Below, piece after piece: positions 46,884-57,772 of a DNA stretch of 64,000 bases. Within the stretch, counting starts at the first letter, position 1. Every line of letters starts with the position of its first letter. The position numbers and the translations under genes are program-made. The notes beneath the pieces are model-generated. The model was not told where the DNA came from, did no database searches, and was given only the letters and a program-made list of their open reading frames with translations. This stretch comes from Panonychus citri. Lineage: Eukaryota; Arthropoda; Arachnida; Trombidiformes; Tetranychidae. The stretch spans positions 1,116,001 to 1,180,000 of the forward strand of contig NW_026515539.1 in assembly GCF_014898815.1 (NCBI RefSeq), read 5' to 3'.

Positions 46884-48503
46884 ATGGGGAAAATTAAATC
46901 ATCGGCTTTTTGGTGGTTTATGCATCATCTTCAGGAGAAAGAGCATCGGAAATCCGGACGTGTACCTCCAATGAGTCAGATTAATGTGAAGGCTGGTGAT
47001 CTATGGAAAAAGATGTCACCTGAAGAGAGACAACCTTTCATTGATAAACACGAAAGATATAAATCAGGATCTCGACCTCCGTTGGTTGATTTTTCACCCT
47101 CCATGAGACACAGAAATGAACCTAATAGAAGACCAGTCAAAGAAGATCCCGATACTTCTAGGCCTGAATCTCGTTCCTCGACAACCTCTAGTTCAACTCT
47201 TACTGAAGATCAGAATAGAAAGAAAAAAATTACTGCCGCTTTAATGAAATATATCGATGAAACTGATATAGAGAAAATTTTGAAGACCAAATTTTATATT
47301 ATCGCTTCTAATGTTATGTGTGCCACTAGGAAGGAAATTGTGGTCGATGGTTGTATTACCGAAGATATTTACTATCCATTGGAAATTGGCATCGCTGAAT
47401 TTACAATCGCTGATGGAATACTTTATGCTTTCAACCAATTTATCGATCCAGGACCTATTCCCAATAACATGGCCCGAATTTGCCATGAACATGCAAAGAA
47501 ACACGATATACCTCTAAGTGATTTCGGCCTTTTCAAAGGTTGTTGTAAGGATCCTCTTACTCAAGAATATATTCCAGAGCAGAGAAAAGAAGAGTTTGAC
47601 AGAGTGATCTGTGATATTCATGATATGCTGGTGAATTCAATTATCGATGAGATTCAAGATACTCCTGAACAACCGATTAAATTGCTATTCTGTCAAGCTG
47701 ATCAAACTTTCCAAAACAAAGGTGTCCTTAAAACGCTTGGAAAGGAAGCAGGTTACAACGATTTTGCCGATAATATCGAAGTGCTTGATGTATTGGAATT
47801 ATTTTTCTTCCTGTGCCGTAGAAAAGGATATAAGGTGAAAGCATTTCTTTTGGATATTCTAGAATGTAGTAAATTTAACTACGATGGTCGATGTGAATAT
47901 CATTCTAGCACCGAATCATCTTATTGTGCCATAACCGTTGCCATGAAGTATTGTTGGCTCATGTTTGAGAAATTAAGTGAGCTGTATGATTTTAAATTAA
48001 CAGAGAAACACAAGCCACCCGAAGAGAAGAAGAAAGAAATTAAAACATCAGAAGATTGGCTCACATGGGAAACTGAGCCACCACCGAAATCATCTACCAA
48101 GAGGCGATATTATTGTGAAGATTTCGATGAGCCAAGACGACCAACTAAAGTTCAACATTCGGTTGTTTGGACTGAAACGCTTGGTCGAGGAACGAGTAGA
48201 CATCGAGATGTTCACTCAGCTAATAGATCAGCTGATTCGGTGGTTTTCGCTTCAACCGATATTCGGGAAAGAAACAGAGATATCAAAATGGAACCCGAAA
48301 CAGAACCAATTGCAGGTCCATCACATCGAGTCGACGTTAGGCCAAGATTACCCGGCGCTCAACCAGTAGTTTCAGATCCATTTAAAGTTTACAAGCCTCA
48401 GAAAAATTTAGAATCAAAGCCTAGACCAGTACCACCTCCTACTCCTGAAACATCAAGGCCACTTGGTAGAGGCCGAGGTCGAGATCCAAGACCAAACAAT
48501 TAA
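46884..48503 (+). CDS. mael: Maelstrom, piRNA-pathway protein
   Basis: A single exon of 539 residues. Residues 1-70 form an HMG box (FWWFMHHLQEKEHRK, then DLWKKMSPEERQPF). About 130-370 is the MAEL domain, an RNase H-like fold that has lost its catalytic residues; the conserved E-C-H-C zinc motif is represented by E in the IGIAEF strand and by CEYHSSTESSYC. The C-terminus is disordered, basic and ends in a GRGRGR tract, a possible target for arginine methylation and Tudor binding. In Drosophila, Maelstrom acts downstream of Piwi in silencing transposons in the germline nucleus. The lack of introns is unlike most animal mael genes but matches several genes in this window. Confidence 0.93.
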   Translation: MGKIKSSAFWWFMHHLQEKEHRKSGRVPPMSQINVKAGDLWKKMSPEERQPFIDKHERYKSGSRPPLVDFSPSMRHRNEPNRRPVKEDPDTSRPESRSSTTSSSTLTEDQNRKKKITAALMKYIDETDIEKILKTKFYIIASNVMCATRKEIVVDGCITEDIYYPLEIGIAEFTIADGILYAFNQFIDPGPIPNNMARICHEHAKKHDIPLSDFGLFKGCCKDPLTQEYIPEQRKEEFDRVICDIHDMLVNSIIDEIQDTPEQPIKLLFCQADQTFQNKGVLKTLGKEAGYNDFADNIEVLDVLELFFFLCRRKGYKVKAFLLDILECSKFNYDGRCEYHSSTESSYCAITVAMKYCWLMFEKLSELYDFKLTEKHKPPEEKKKEIKTSEDWLTWETEPPPKSSTKRRYYCEDFDEPRRPTKVQHSVVWTETLGRGTSRHRDVHSANRSADSVVFASTDIRERNRDIKMEPETEPIAGPSHRVDVRPRLPGAQPVVSDPFKVYKPQKNLESKPRPVPPPTPETSRPLGRGRGRDPRPNN

Positions 48504-49001
48504 AACATTCGAGCGTTGAAAAGCTAATCAATTTGCAAGACCAAAATGTTCAAAAGTTTTTTTTTTCTTCTCATCATCTCCATACGTTTGTCCAATCATC
48601 AATTTTCAGACAACATTTACCATGAATTTCGCCGTCAATCTTCCACTCATTTATTATTGAAATATTTTCACATCTTAATACTAGTTAATAGCTTGTAAAT
48701 TCCACCAATAATCTAATATTGTTAATAAATTTTCTACTTGAATAATTAAAATGTTTCGGTGATTTGATTTAATTGAATTTCTATTGACCAACTCTGCCAT
48801 CTATCGGTTGGAAGAAAAGACATTTTCAAGTAGCGACATCTTGTGGTTCTCTTAAGCGAACATCTGTTAAGAGAGAAAAAAATTCCAAACAATTATAATC
48901 AAAGAGATTTAATTCTCTTAATTAATTTAATTATCAACACTATGGTGATTCTTATTTAGAAAGAAAACTGTGATACAATCAATTAACGTTTCTCCTTCAT
49001 C
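48504..49001 (+). other. Spacer between Maelstrom and nicastrin
   Basis: 500 bp; AATAAA-like signals near 48720 suit the Maelstrom 3' end. No gene. Confidence 0.4.
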
Positions 49002-51440
49002 ATGTTCAAGTGTTTTCTTTTATTTATTTACTTTTTCACCTTAACACAGGGTAAGTTGTTTTTCTCTATGAGTCACAATGTGTTTTGGAAACACCTTCCA
49101 TTTAATTTGATCCTTTATTTTGTTTCCCTTTTATCAAATCTTTAACATTATCTTTCTTGTATTGGCTTTAGTTTCCACCAGTAAAAGGATTGCATTAGGT
49201 AAAATTTATCGATCCATTGAGAGTAAATACTTTTGTTTCCGCCGTTTAAATGCTACTCATCAGTTTGGATGTCAATCAGATTTCTCGGGCTCCATTGGTG
49301 TTCTTCATCTAGTTAATTCACATTCGTCTGATACACCAACTGTCGTTGATGAAGATGATGTTTCATTCATCACCTCGAAAGGAGCAACACCTCCTTATAT
49401 ACCTGTAGTGAGTGTTGATTTGTTATCAACCAAATTGATGGAATCTTTTCGTGATTCTGGTCGAGTCTCTGGAGTAATTGTCATCAAGCGAAACAACACT
49501 AACCTTAATGTCTTCTCTCCGGATAAATCTTGCCCCAATGATGAATATGGATTATATTCTAGTTTATTTAATCGTAGTTATTCTGATTATGATCATTGTA
49601 AGAAACAAGAGTGGAACAATCCTACAAATAATCCAGTCTCAGAATTATTTTATCGAGATTTTAGTTTCCCTGCTTTGCTGATTGAGAAAGAAGATGATAT
49701 TGTTAACATAGAAGAATGTATTTCTAAATACGGTGTTACAAAAGCTAATTCCAAACGTTCTTGGCCTCTCTGTTCAGCGGAATTGTTTGTTCGCATGAAT
49801 GCAGCCAAAGACTCGAAGACTTGTATGCGTCGGAATAATTTCAATGGATTCCAATTCGACAGTGCGATTCATTACTGTGATCCATTGGGTTCTTACAATA
49901 TTTTCAATCCTCTCATTCCAATTGTACCATCACAACCAGTGCCCGATAAATCATTGATTGTTTTAGCTTCACGCCTTGATTCATATTCCATTTTCTTTGA
50001 CAAAACACCAGGAGCTGATTCACCAATCACCGGTTTGGTAACTATTCTGTCAATAGCTGAAACACTTGGTAAAATAAGAGCTAGAATTGAATCTAATCGA
50101 AAATCAAATCGAAATCTTTTAATCTCTCTATTTAACGGAGAATCTTTTGATTACATTGGCTCTGGTCGTACAGCTTACGATTTAAAAAATAAAGCTCTTC
50201 AACCTCTCGCCTCGGTGGATTTCAAAAAGCTCAATATAACAACCCTAACCCTTGATCAATTGGCTAATTTCATTGAGCTTGAACAATTAGCACCACACTC
50301 ATCAGAAGACCTTTATCTACACACTGATCCAATTTCAACGAATGATCCTGAAACTGAAAGAAACGTCGATGATTTAATCGCTAATCTTCAATCGGCGAGA
50401 GTTATTTCATTCAACAGATCTCCACCAGATTATCCTTTACCACCAGCGTCCTTTCAAAGTTTCCTCCGCGAAAATATCAAACTCCCCGGTGTTGTAATCT
50501 CCAACCACAATGGAACCTACGAAAATAAATACTACAATAGTATCGCTGATGATTATAAGAACATTAAATTTAACAGAGACTCTAAAAGTGATGATCAAAT
50601 AGTCAGACATTTAACATCAATTTCTACACAAATGTCTCAATCAATTTACAAAATGTTAACCGATGAAACGGATCCCACAATCGAAAGTGATCCACAAACA
50701 ATCACCGATCTCCTTTACTGTCTCGTAATCGATGCTTCTTGTCCCCTTTTCGCTAAACATGGTTTCAATATTAGTTCATCTCAATTTGACGGTAAATTAT
50801 TTTTGCAAAATCTAATTAACAGACAATTTGAACAGTTTTCATTTAATTTAATCTCTTTTTTCTTTAATCAATACAGGAATAAATACTTTACCATTATACG
50901 TTTCGGTTCGTCAAGTTACCAGCAATTTCTTTTTGATAAGTCTTATTGCTCAAATTCTCGCGACTTTTACCGGAATATTACACGAAGTTGATTTAAAACA
51001 ATGTGATAAGTTAAAGAAAGAAAATCAAGTAAGTAAATTGTTTAGCAATAGTAAATTTAAAGAAACTTATTAATCTTTTTCTCTTTTCCATCCAACAGTG
51101 GCTTAATTATCATTTCATCCAAGGATTAAGTTCTAACGGTACATGTGTTGAATCTCAGGTATTCGTATCCGAAGCCGTTTCTCCTGTTTTCATTGAAGAT
51201 GAGCCCGATTGGTCTTTACCTTATTCCACTTGGACTGAAAGCGTTTGGGATAGTCCAACAATTCGTATCTTCCTACAACCGGGTCCAAATCAAGAATGGT
51301 TCACGTTAACCGGTGGAATACTAATCACTTTATTGTCTTTTATAATTGTCCGATTTCTTCGTAATCAATCCAAGACTCTTTTTAAATTACCAAGTGATAA
51401 TGGTGTTAGTTTAATGAGAGAAACCGGTGTTGATTGTTAG
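49002..51440 (+). CDS. NCSTN: Nicastrin, gamma-secretase subunit
   Basis: Four exons, 49002-49050, 49172-50791, 50877-51028 and 51099-51440, give 720 residues (human 709). Exon 1 encodes the signal peptide (FKCFLLFIYFFTLTQ). Nicastrin is the large glycosylated ectodomain subunit of gamma-secretase, with presenilin, APH-1 and PEN-2, and gates substrate entry for Notch and APP cleavage. The aminopeptidase-like fold shows SLIVLASRLDSYS, the conserved LFNGESFDYIGSGR (DYIGS motif) and many N-glycosylation sites and paired cysteines. The C-terminal STWTESVWDS and one membrane segment (about 675-697) before a short basic tail match the family. Two clear spliced joins restore the frame in the last third. 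Confidence 0.94.
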
Positions 51441-52293
51441 ATCAGTCCACAAATTATGTTACCATGATGGATCTAAATCATAGTCTTCTCAATCAGTCAA
51501 ATAGTGATCGAGTTAATTGTCCAGGTTTACCTGAGAAAAATTTACCAATCTCTGATTTATGACGATAATTATGACATTCACTTTACAATTCTCTAGATTT
51601 AAATTGTTTAGTTTTCTTTTTCTATCTCAAAAATTTAAAATGAACATTTAAAACAAATAAGAGTGAATGTTTGGAGAAATTGATTAATGATTTTAATCCA
51701 ACATGGTAACATGATTTGTGGGTCACCAGAGATAATCTATCAAATTAACAATCATGGTTAAGTGTCTATCAGTTAATTACTATGTTTGTTACCACTAATC
51801 CTCATCAGTATATAATTATGAGTAATCTAATCAGAAATACAGAATCTGAAAATCGAGTTAATTATTGTGAAATCAAAAACACCAAAAGACAAACACACAA
51901 TCAATTAAGATCCAATAATCGAAACCTCAACAACTCCTTAACAAGATGAGTTTTTAAATCACACAAATCAATTGCTACCCAATTTTGCCATCCCAATTTG
52001 TTGATTACGATCAATTTGACATTAACATATAATATTTAAACTTTTTTTTTCGACGAGAAAAAACAAACAAACAAAATGAAACCCAAATCAATTGAATTAA
52101 CTGAACGACAATAATTTCATACAATTTATCATGTAATTTACAACAATTTCAAGTGTATTCGAATCAACTATCCACTTTTGTAATCGAGCATCAATTAAAC
52201 ATCATCTAACTGTCAACTTCTCAATTGTAATCAACGAGAAAACAAAAAATAAAAAAATGATTCCAACTCATGAAATGCAAAAGTTAATTCCTC
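51441..52293 (+). other. Spacer between nicastrin and tRNA-Glu
   Basis: AT-rich; the first part is nicastrin 3' UTR. No gene. Confidence 0.4.
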
Positions 52294-52365
52294 CTCCGAT
52301 GCCGGGAATCGAACCCGGGCCTTCTGGGTGAAAGCCAGATATCCTAGCCACTAGACCACATCGGA
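52294..52365 (-). tRNA. tRNA-Glu (anticodon TTC)
   Basis: The minus strand folds into a full cloverleaf of 72 nt: acceptor stem TCCGATG with CATCGGA, discriminator G, D arm containing TGGTCTAGTGG (A box), anticodon loop CTTTCAC with TTC, and T arm with GGTTCGATTCC (B box). The sequence closely matches animal tRNA-Glu(UUC). A T4 run follows about 10 nt downstream on the minus strand and may end RNA polymerase III transcription. There is no intron. Confidence 0.96.
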
Positions 52366-52783
52366 CTTCAGATGATTGGTAGGAATTAAAAATTGTATAT
52401 AAACTTTACATCTTTAATTGTTTCATCAAACAAAAAGTTTCTCAATCTATTGACTAAATTTAGACAATTTAGATTGTCTTGTTTGATTACGATTTCTATT
52501 GATTGAGATTATTCTTCTTAACATTTTGAATTTGAATATGATTTTCGATTTAGTTATTGATTAGATTACTTTTGTTTTGTGGTTACAATTTTATTGTTTC
52601 TTTTAAACTTCCGTTTAAACCAATTTGATTGATTTGATGATCAGAAAATCAGTCAATTGAAACTTTTTGTTTTATAAATAAATTGAATAATCAACTTTAC
52701 TTATTATTCAGGAAGATTTATATCTAAGGTAATATTTGTAGTTTTATCGATTTCTACAATTTGTTGAGATAATATTTTGATTG
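52366..52783. other. Spacer between tRNA-Glu and IFT43
   Basis: 400 bp, probably holding the IFT43 3' UTR. Nothing else seen. Confidence 0.4.
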
Positions 52784-53557
52784 TTATTCGTTGTTCGGTT
52801 CAATATAAGATGAAACTTCTGAAATCAAACTGTCCCATGTCCAAGGTACATCGTCTTCTTTGACCAATGGTTGAGCAATTAATCGAGATGATAAAATTGT
52901 CGAATCGGTTGAACAGAGATTAGAAAAGGCTTGATGGTTAATTATATCAGTTTCAAGTTCTTGTAAACTGATTAGTTTATTAACGAGAAAATTATTTGGA
53001 ACATCAGTTGATCCTTTACCGTTTGGATCATCTAGTTCATCGATATCGGGAATAAATGGAATCGTTTCGTTTTCTTCCGATTCTATTAATTGTCGAGGTC
53101 GATTTACCGCAGTTTTCATTGAGAAAAGCCGGGAAGATGATGATGATGATGTTCGAACTTCTTGAACAGTTTGGTCATCTTCGAAAAGTGACCCACGTCG
53201 CTTTCGACCTTCAAATTTATTCTAAAATATAGAAGAAAAATTAACGATATTTAATTAGATTTTTCTCTCATCTAATATACTCACTGATTCATTTGAAGAT
53301 GAAGTAAATAGGTGATTCGATTGATTTTCGTAATCATTAGTTAATTCAGTTGAAGATTCAACATTTCTTTGGCCTTGTCGAGTCTCACTTCGTGATTTAG
53401 GAGATAAACTTAATGATTCGAGATTCAGATTAATCAGTTGATCATCATCAGTTCCAATCAATGAAATATTATTATCATGATTATTTATTGATTGAATATT
53501 GTTAATCAGTGAAGATGATGTTCTTTGATTAATTGTTGGTCCATTGGATGAAAACAT
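52784..53557 (-). CDS. IFT43: IFT43, intraflagellar transport complex A subunit
   Basis: Two exons, 53557-53285 and 53221-52784, give 236 residues. The first half is Ser/Asn-rich and disordered. The C-terminal half matches IFT43: PFIPDIDELDD, a helix with LQELETDIINHQAFSNL, and the ending LVKEDDVPWTWDSLISEVSS, which parallels human EDDVGWDWDHLFTEVSS. IFT43 is a small subunit of IFT-A, which moves cargo from cilium tip to base. In arthropods cilia occur mainly on sensory neurons. The start chosen (MFSSNG) follows an acceptor-like TTCATTTCAG, so an untranslated first exon is likely; the earlier in-frame Met at 53584 would be intronic. Confidence 0.88.
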
Positions 53558-54831
53558 GGTAAACTGAAATGAATATTGAAACAATTAGATTAAAACTGAT
53601 TAACTGAAAATAATTTTGTGATTACAAAAAAGATTCATTAGTTTCCTTGGTTACAATTACTGTTATTATTTTGATTGAGACGAATCATCTGATTAAAAAG
53701 TTTCAAGGATTAAAAATTTATCACTTTGATCAAAAAGGTGAACAAACAATTAATGTTCATCTAAACCAATTAACTCTAAATTAACCAATTAAGTATTGTC
53801 AATCAGTAACCTTATTAAAATAGTTTTAAACAATTAACAACCAATTGCCCGTTTGCAGTCATAAATATCACAATCATGATTAAATCACACTGATTGTACA
53901 GGGAATTCACTAAGTTTCAATCAATCAAGTTTTTCTTGAATTTTCCTTTCGTCTTTGGACATTTAGACCTGAAATTCAAGTTATCATACTTTGGACAATA
54001 CTTGATTGTCATATTGAAATATCACTTGACAAGGTCGTTCATGGGATTTCAAGGTCATTTGACCGTCGAAATTTTGTCTTTTTGTTGTTTGACTAATTGA
54101 TTTTCTACACAGGATAAGTTATCATTGATAACTATTGAAATCTTTTTCAATTTCTATTGAAATGATTATAAGGTTAATGGAGTAACGATACTTTGAAAAT
54201 ACTGATGAGATTATTTAGCCTCTCGTCGAGAATTCATCATTAATTGTCTCTATTATTGTTCTGCAGATGAACAATTAATAAGTTAATTTGCTTCATTTTG
54301 CCACACACTAGTTGAGTCATTTTCATGATGAAGATCGGGAATATGTTGAGAAAGACTTTCACTACCAACCAATAAGAGAAAGTGACAATCAACTAAATTG
54401 TAATCAAATCAGTAACACTTGAAACCATCAGTTTAACATAAAATACTTAAATCAATCCGTCCAAACAATTAGTATAACTAGTGAACTATTTGGATGAAGG
54501 AAATGGTAAACAATTAAGAAGAGAGAGAGAGATAATTGTATTCGTTTAAATAAATTAGTTACCCTCAAGTAATTAGAATTAATTCTGTTTTATCAGCTTT
54601 TATCTTCTCTTTTATCTCAATCAGATTTAAATTGTTCAAACTCTAGTCGATTATAATGAGTGAAAGTTTGAATGAGAAAACTTTCAACCATCAATCGCGA
54701 ATCATTTTCAAATTTGTTGAAATGAAAATCACTTCGATATTCAATTGTTTCCATTTATTTAACTATTCTAATCATCACCATTGTCTTTCTAATCTTAAAT
54801 TCAGACCCTCAATTAATTGTTTCTATTTAAT
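53558..54831. other. 1.3-kb bidirectional spacer between IFT43 and PI-PLC
   Basis: The two genes diverge from here. Short open frames at 53894 and 54656 have no family resemblance and are not called. Confidence 0.4.
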
Positions 54832-56031
54832 ATGCAATTTTCCACTTCAATTGTTCATCTATTTACATTAATTTTCATCATTATCGATTTGGTGATAAGT
54901 CAAAAGACTAAACCGATTGAGTTTTACTTTAATCGCGATGGAAGGGTCAATATGGTCCAAAAGGATTGGATGTCCAGTTTAAATGATTCCATTTACTTGA
55001 ATCATCTCTCCGTTCCTGGAACCCACGACACTATGGCTTTTTATGGTGGTCCATTTGTTCAAACTCAAGTATTGTCACTCGATATTCAATTGAGAGTTGG
55101 TATTCGTGCTTTTGACATTCGCTGTCGCCATGTTAACGATATTTTTGAGATTTACCATGGACCAATTTACCAAAGATCAGATATGGACAAAGTGCTTCAA
55201 TCAATGGTCAGTTTTTTGGGCGATTTTCCCTCGGAAGTTTTATTGGTTCGAATCAAAGAGGAATATGTCCCAAGTGATAATTCCCGATCATTTTCAGATA
55301 CCGTTGATTATTATCTTAATAAACCAACATTTCGAAGTTACATTTGGACAGGTAATTCGACTGCCCCTCTTGGTCATGTTCGAGGTAAAATTGTTATCCT
55401 ACGAAATTATCCTTCCAAACAATTACATGGTGTTCCATGGGATAGAACATTGATCCAAGATGATTATATTGTGCCAACAGTTTTCTCCATTGGGAGCAAG
55501 TGGATTAAAGTTCAAGAACACTTGGAACGGGCTCGTTTAATGGCCTATCAATCGGACGCTTTTGTGATTAACTTTCTCTCGGGAACATCGCCTGGAGCTT
55601 ATCCTTGCACAATTGCCAAACGAATCAATCGTTACATCATGGATTGGCTTCTAAAGTATCAGGTTGAATACATTGGTATTATTTACATGGATTTTCCTGG
55701 CGAAGGATTAATCAGCAGTATAATCCGTCTCAATTCAGGAATTCATATTACCAATGGACTTGGAGATAATCAATTAGATTTCACTTGTAATGAGGATCAA
55801 GAGAAACATCAACTTAATCCAAGTCAATCTTACCAATATTCAAACAAATTAAATGGTAAAAATTTTTGCAACTTTTCGGTTGGACCACAAGAAGTATTTG
55901 TGACATTACAATCAGGGAATGAGGATTTATTAATCGATGAAATTAGTTTCTATCGATCAAGAAATGAATCAACTGATAAACAAGAAATCGGTCAATGGAA
56001 GAATCAAATTTTCATGACAATTAAAAAATGA
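54832..56031 (+). CDS. Secreted bacterial-type phosphatidylinositol-specific phospholipase C
   Basis: A single exon of 399 residues starting at the ATG 54832. Residues 1-24 are a signal peptide (HLFTLIFIIIDLVIS). About 45-340 form a PLC X-type domain of the secreted bacterial/fungal PI-PLC kind rather than the multidomain eukaryotic PLCs: catalytic His65 in SVPGTHDTMAF and His109 in YHGPIY, with LRVGIRAFDIRCR between them and LVRIKEEY beyond. There is no Y half, PH or C2 domain. Such enzymes cleave phosphatidylinositol or GPI anchors outside the cell, without calcium in the bacterial prototypes. The last 60 residues after NGLGDNQLDF are of unknown type. Absence of introns and of the rest of the animal PLC architecture is compatible with ancient horizontal transfer, unproven. 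Confidence 0.88.
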   Translation: MQFSTSIVHLFTLIFIIIDLVISQKTKPIEFYFNRDGRVNMVQKDWMSSLNDSIYLNHLSVPGTHDTMAFYGGPFVQTQVLSLDIQLRVGIRAFDIRCRHVNDIFEIYHGPIYQRSDMDKVLQSMVSFLGDFPSEVLLVRIKEEYVPSDNSRSFSDTVDYYLNKPTFRSYIWTGNSTAPLGHVRGKIVILRNYPSKQLHGVPWDRTLIQDDYIVPTVFSIGSKWIKVQEHLERARLMAYQSDAFVINFLSGTSPGAYPCTIAKRINRYIMDWLLKYQVEYIGIIYMDFPGEGLISSIIRLNSGIHITNGLGDNQLDFTCNEDQEKHQLNPSQSYQYSNKLNGKNFCNFSVGPQEVFVTLQSGNEDLLIDEISFYRSRNESTDKQEIGQWKNQIFMTIKK

Positions 56032-56071
56032 TTTTGAATCATAATTCGATTGTTTTCATTTCCAATTATTA

Positions 56072-56364
56072 GGGTGCCCACTTGAAGATTCCCCCCGAAA
56101 AAATGGGTTGACCTGGAGAATTTTCGATCGCAGAATTTCAGTTTTATCATTGAACTTTATGGTGATTCAGTAATTTTTCATGATTTTTTGTCAAATCGAG
56201 ACTTTAACTTTTTTTTGGTTTTAATCGCGTCAATTTTTTTGTGGACTTTTTTGATCGGACTTTTTCCGGATTTATATCGACTAACACCCCACGAGTCCAA
56301 TTCTGCGATCGAAAATTCTCCAGGTCAACCCATTTTTTCGGGGGGAATCTTCAAGTGGGCACCC
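56072..56364. mobile_element. MITE with perfect 66-bp terminal inverted repeats
   Basis: The arms 56072-56137 and 56299-56364 are exact reverse complements over 66 bp by hand comparison. They start GGGTGCCCACTTGAAGATTC and contain a C6 run and AAAATGGGTTGACC. The unit is 293 bp with about 160 bp between arms, no coding capacity, and TA (TTA/TAA) on each side, consistent with a TA target duplication of the Tc1/mariner type. It lies 40 bp after the PI-PLC stop codon, so it is probably within that gene's 3' UTR, where the RNA would form a long hairpin. Confidence 0.9.
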
Positions 56365-56719
56365 TAATACTATTAATAGTTTTAGTAAACATGAACTTTG
56401 GTCAATTTTCGCATATAATTCAGATATTTGACCAATTGTCTTGAAAACTTGACCAAATAAAATGAAACGTGTAATATATGAAACTCAATGAAAACTAATT
56501 GTGATTCGGGTTGACCAAATCTAATAGGAACTCGACTAAACTTCTTGATAACACGACGAAAGGTACTGAGAAATGCTGTAACTGTAAATCAAATGATTAA
56601 TTAGTACAGTGAATAAATAGATAAAGTATCTCACGGAGAATCAAATTAAGATGATCGATTGGTGTACCAAGCAAAGAGTAAAAGCTCTCTACTCTTTGGT
56701 GCCGAGATAATCACCAACT
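56365..56719. other. Spacer between the MITE and SRRD copy 1
   Basis: 350 bp without a gene. AGAGTAAAAGCTCTCTACTCT near 56675-56700 is a short imperfect palindrome. Confidence 0.4.
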
Positions 56720-56731
56720 TGACAATCACAG

Positions 56732-57595
56732 TTAATTTATGAACATTTCTTTGGAGAATATATCATCTGAATAGATTGGTTTCTTTTTTGGATCACAATT
56801 AGCAATCGATAGTAAATTCGTATATTCATCATCATCGTTGATTCGAGTGAAAAAATGTACACTTAAATCATTAAAAGCTTCGTAAATATCTCGAGGTGGG
56901 TCCAATTTAAATTCATCGATTAATTTACTTTCAGTGATGCCAATTAAATAAGAGTATTCGGCTTGTTGGTCGCTAGAGATGAAAGAGTTGACCAGAGAAT
57001 TGAAACTCGTTCCTAATAAGACAATTTGATTCAAATTGTTTGGTAACCAATTAGCCCAAAGTAAATTGTTGTACATTGGAAGTGGACAATGGGGCATAAA
57101 GAAAAGGGTTCTTGTGGTAACTGATTTAGCTCCTTTTTCATTGACATCAATCAAATTGAATCCATTTTCGATTAGAAATTTTTTCTCGTATTCGGTGAAA
57201 ACGGGATCGTAAATGAGCCAAAGATCACAGGTTAGAATACAATCAGTCTTGAGAATTAAAAGCAAAGCAAGTTGATAGAGTGAATCTTTTTTTGATGAGA
57301 AATGACCAATTCCATAAGATACTATTTCACTGAACTGGTTTAAAAAGCAATTAGCAGCCAAACAATTGATTGTGTCAGTTTCTCCATCAGGTAAATTAAA
57401 CTTTTGTTTGTTTCTTGATAAACATTGAGCCGTTTAATCAGTAAATCGACTCTAGTCCTGAGCTTAATTTTCCAGTAAATTGTTGGTAATCATTAGGAAT
57501 TGTCTCATTATCCATGTCAATTGGTAAATAATTTAGAGATGATGATTGATTGGAACACTTTCTCCATTTACTTTTCCTTTGCCAAGTAACAAGTT
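56732..57595 (-). pseudogene. SRRD: SRR1-like (SRRD) copy 1, broken by a 26-bp deletion
   Basis: The open frame 57361-56732 (209 residues, MAANCFLNQF...) covers the SRR1 core: IVSYGIGHFSS, CDLWLIYDPVFTEYEKKFL, MPHCPLPMYNNLLWANWLPNN and the FNDLSVHFF end, which match human SRRD. The N-terminal part (RKSKWRKCSNQSSSLNYL) lies upstream at about 57595-57440 in another frame. Compared with copy 2, 26 bp are missing after CTAGAG and a codon has become TAA, so the two parts cannot be read together. SRR1 family proteins influence circadian and heme-related gene control in other organisms. Either it is a pseudogene or only the C-terminal core is made from MAAN. It is head-to-head with INCENP, 180 bp apart. 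Confidence 0.65.
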
Positions 57596-57772
57596 TATAT
57601 GAACCAAAGAAGGAAATGAACGTAATGTATGAATGGTCCCTATTTTCATATTTTTTCGCGCCTTTTTGGTTCTCCTTGTCAAGTGACCGCTTTTTAGATT
57701 GAATTGTTTTTGTTTTGTTTTGTTCAACAATGAAATTGATCAATTAATTGGCTTTTTAGTTACAATATTATA

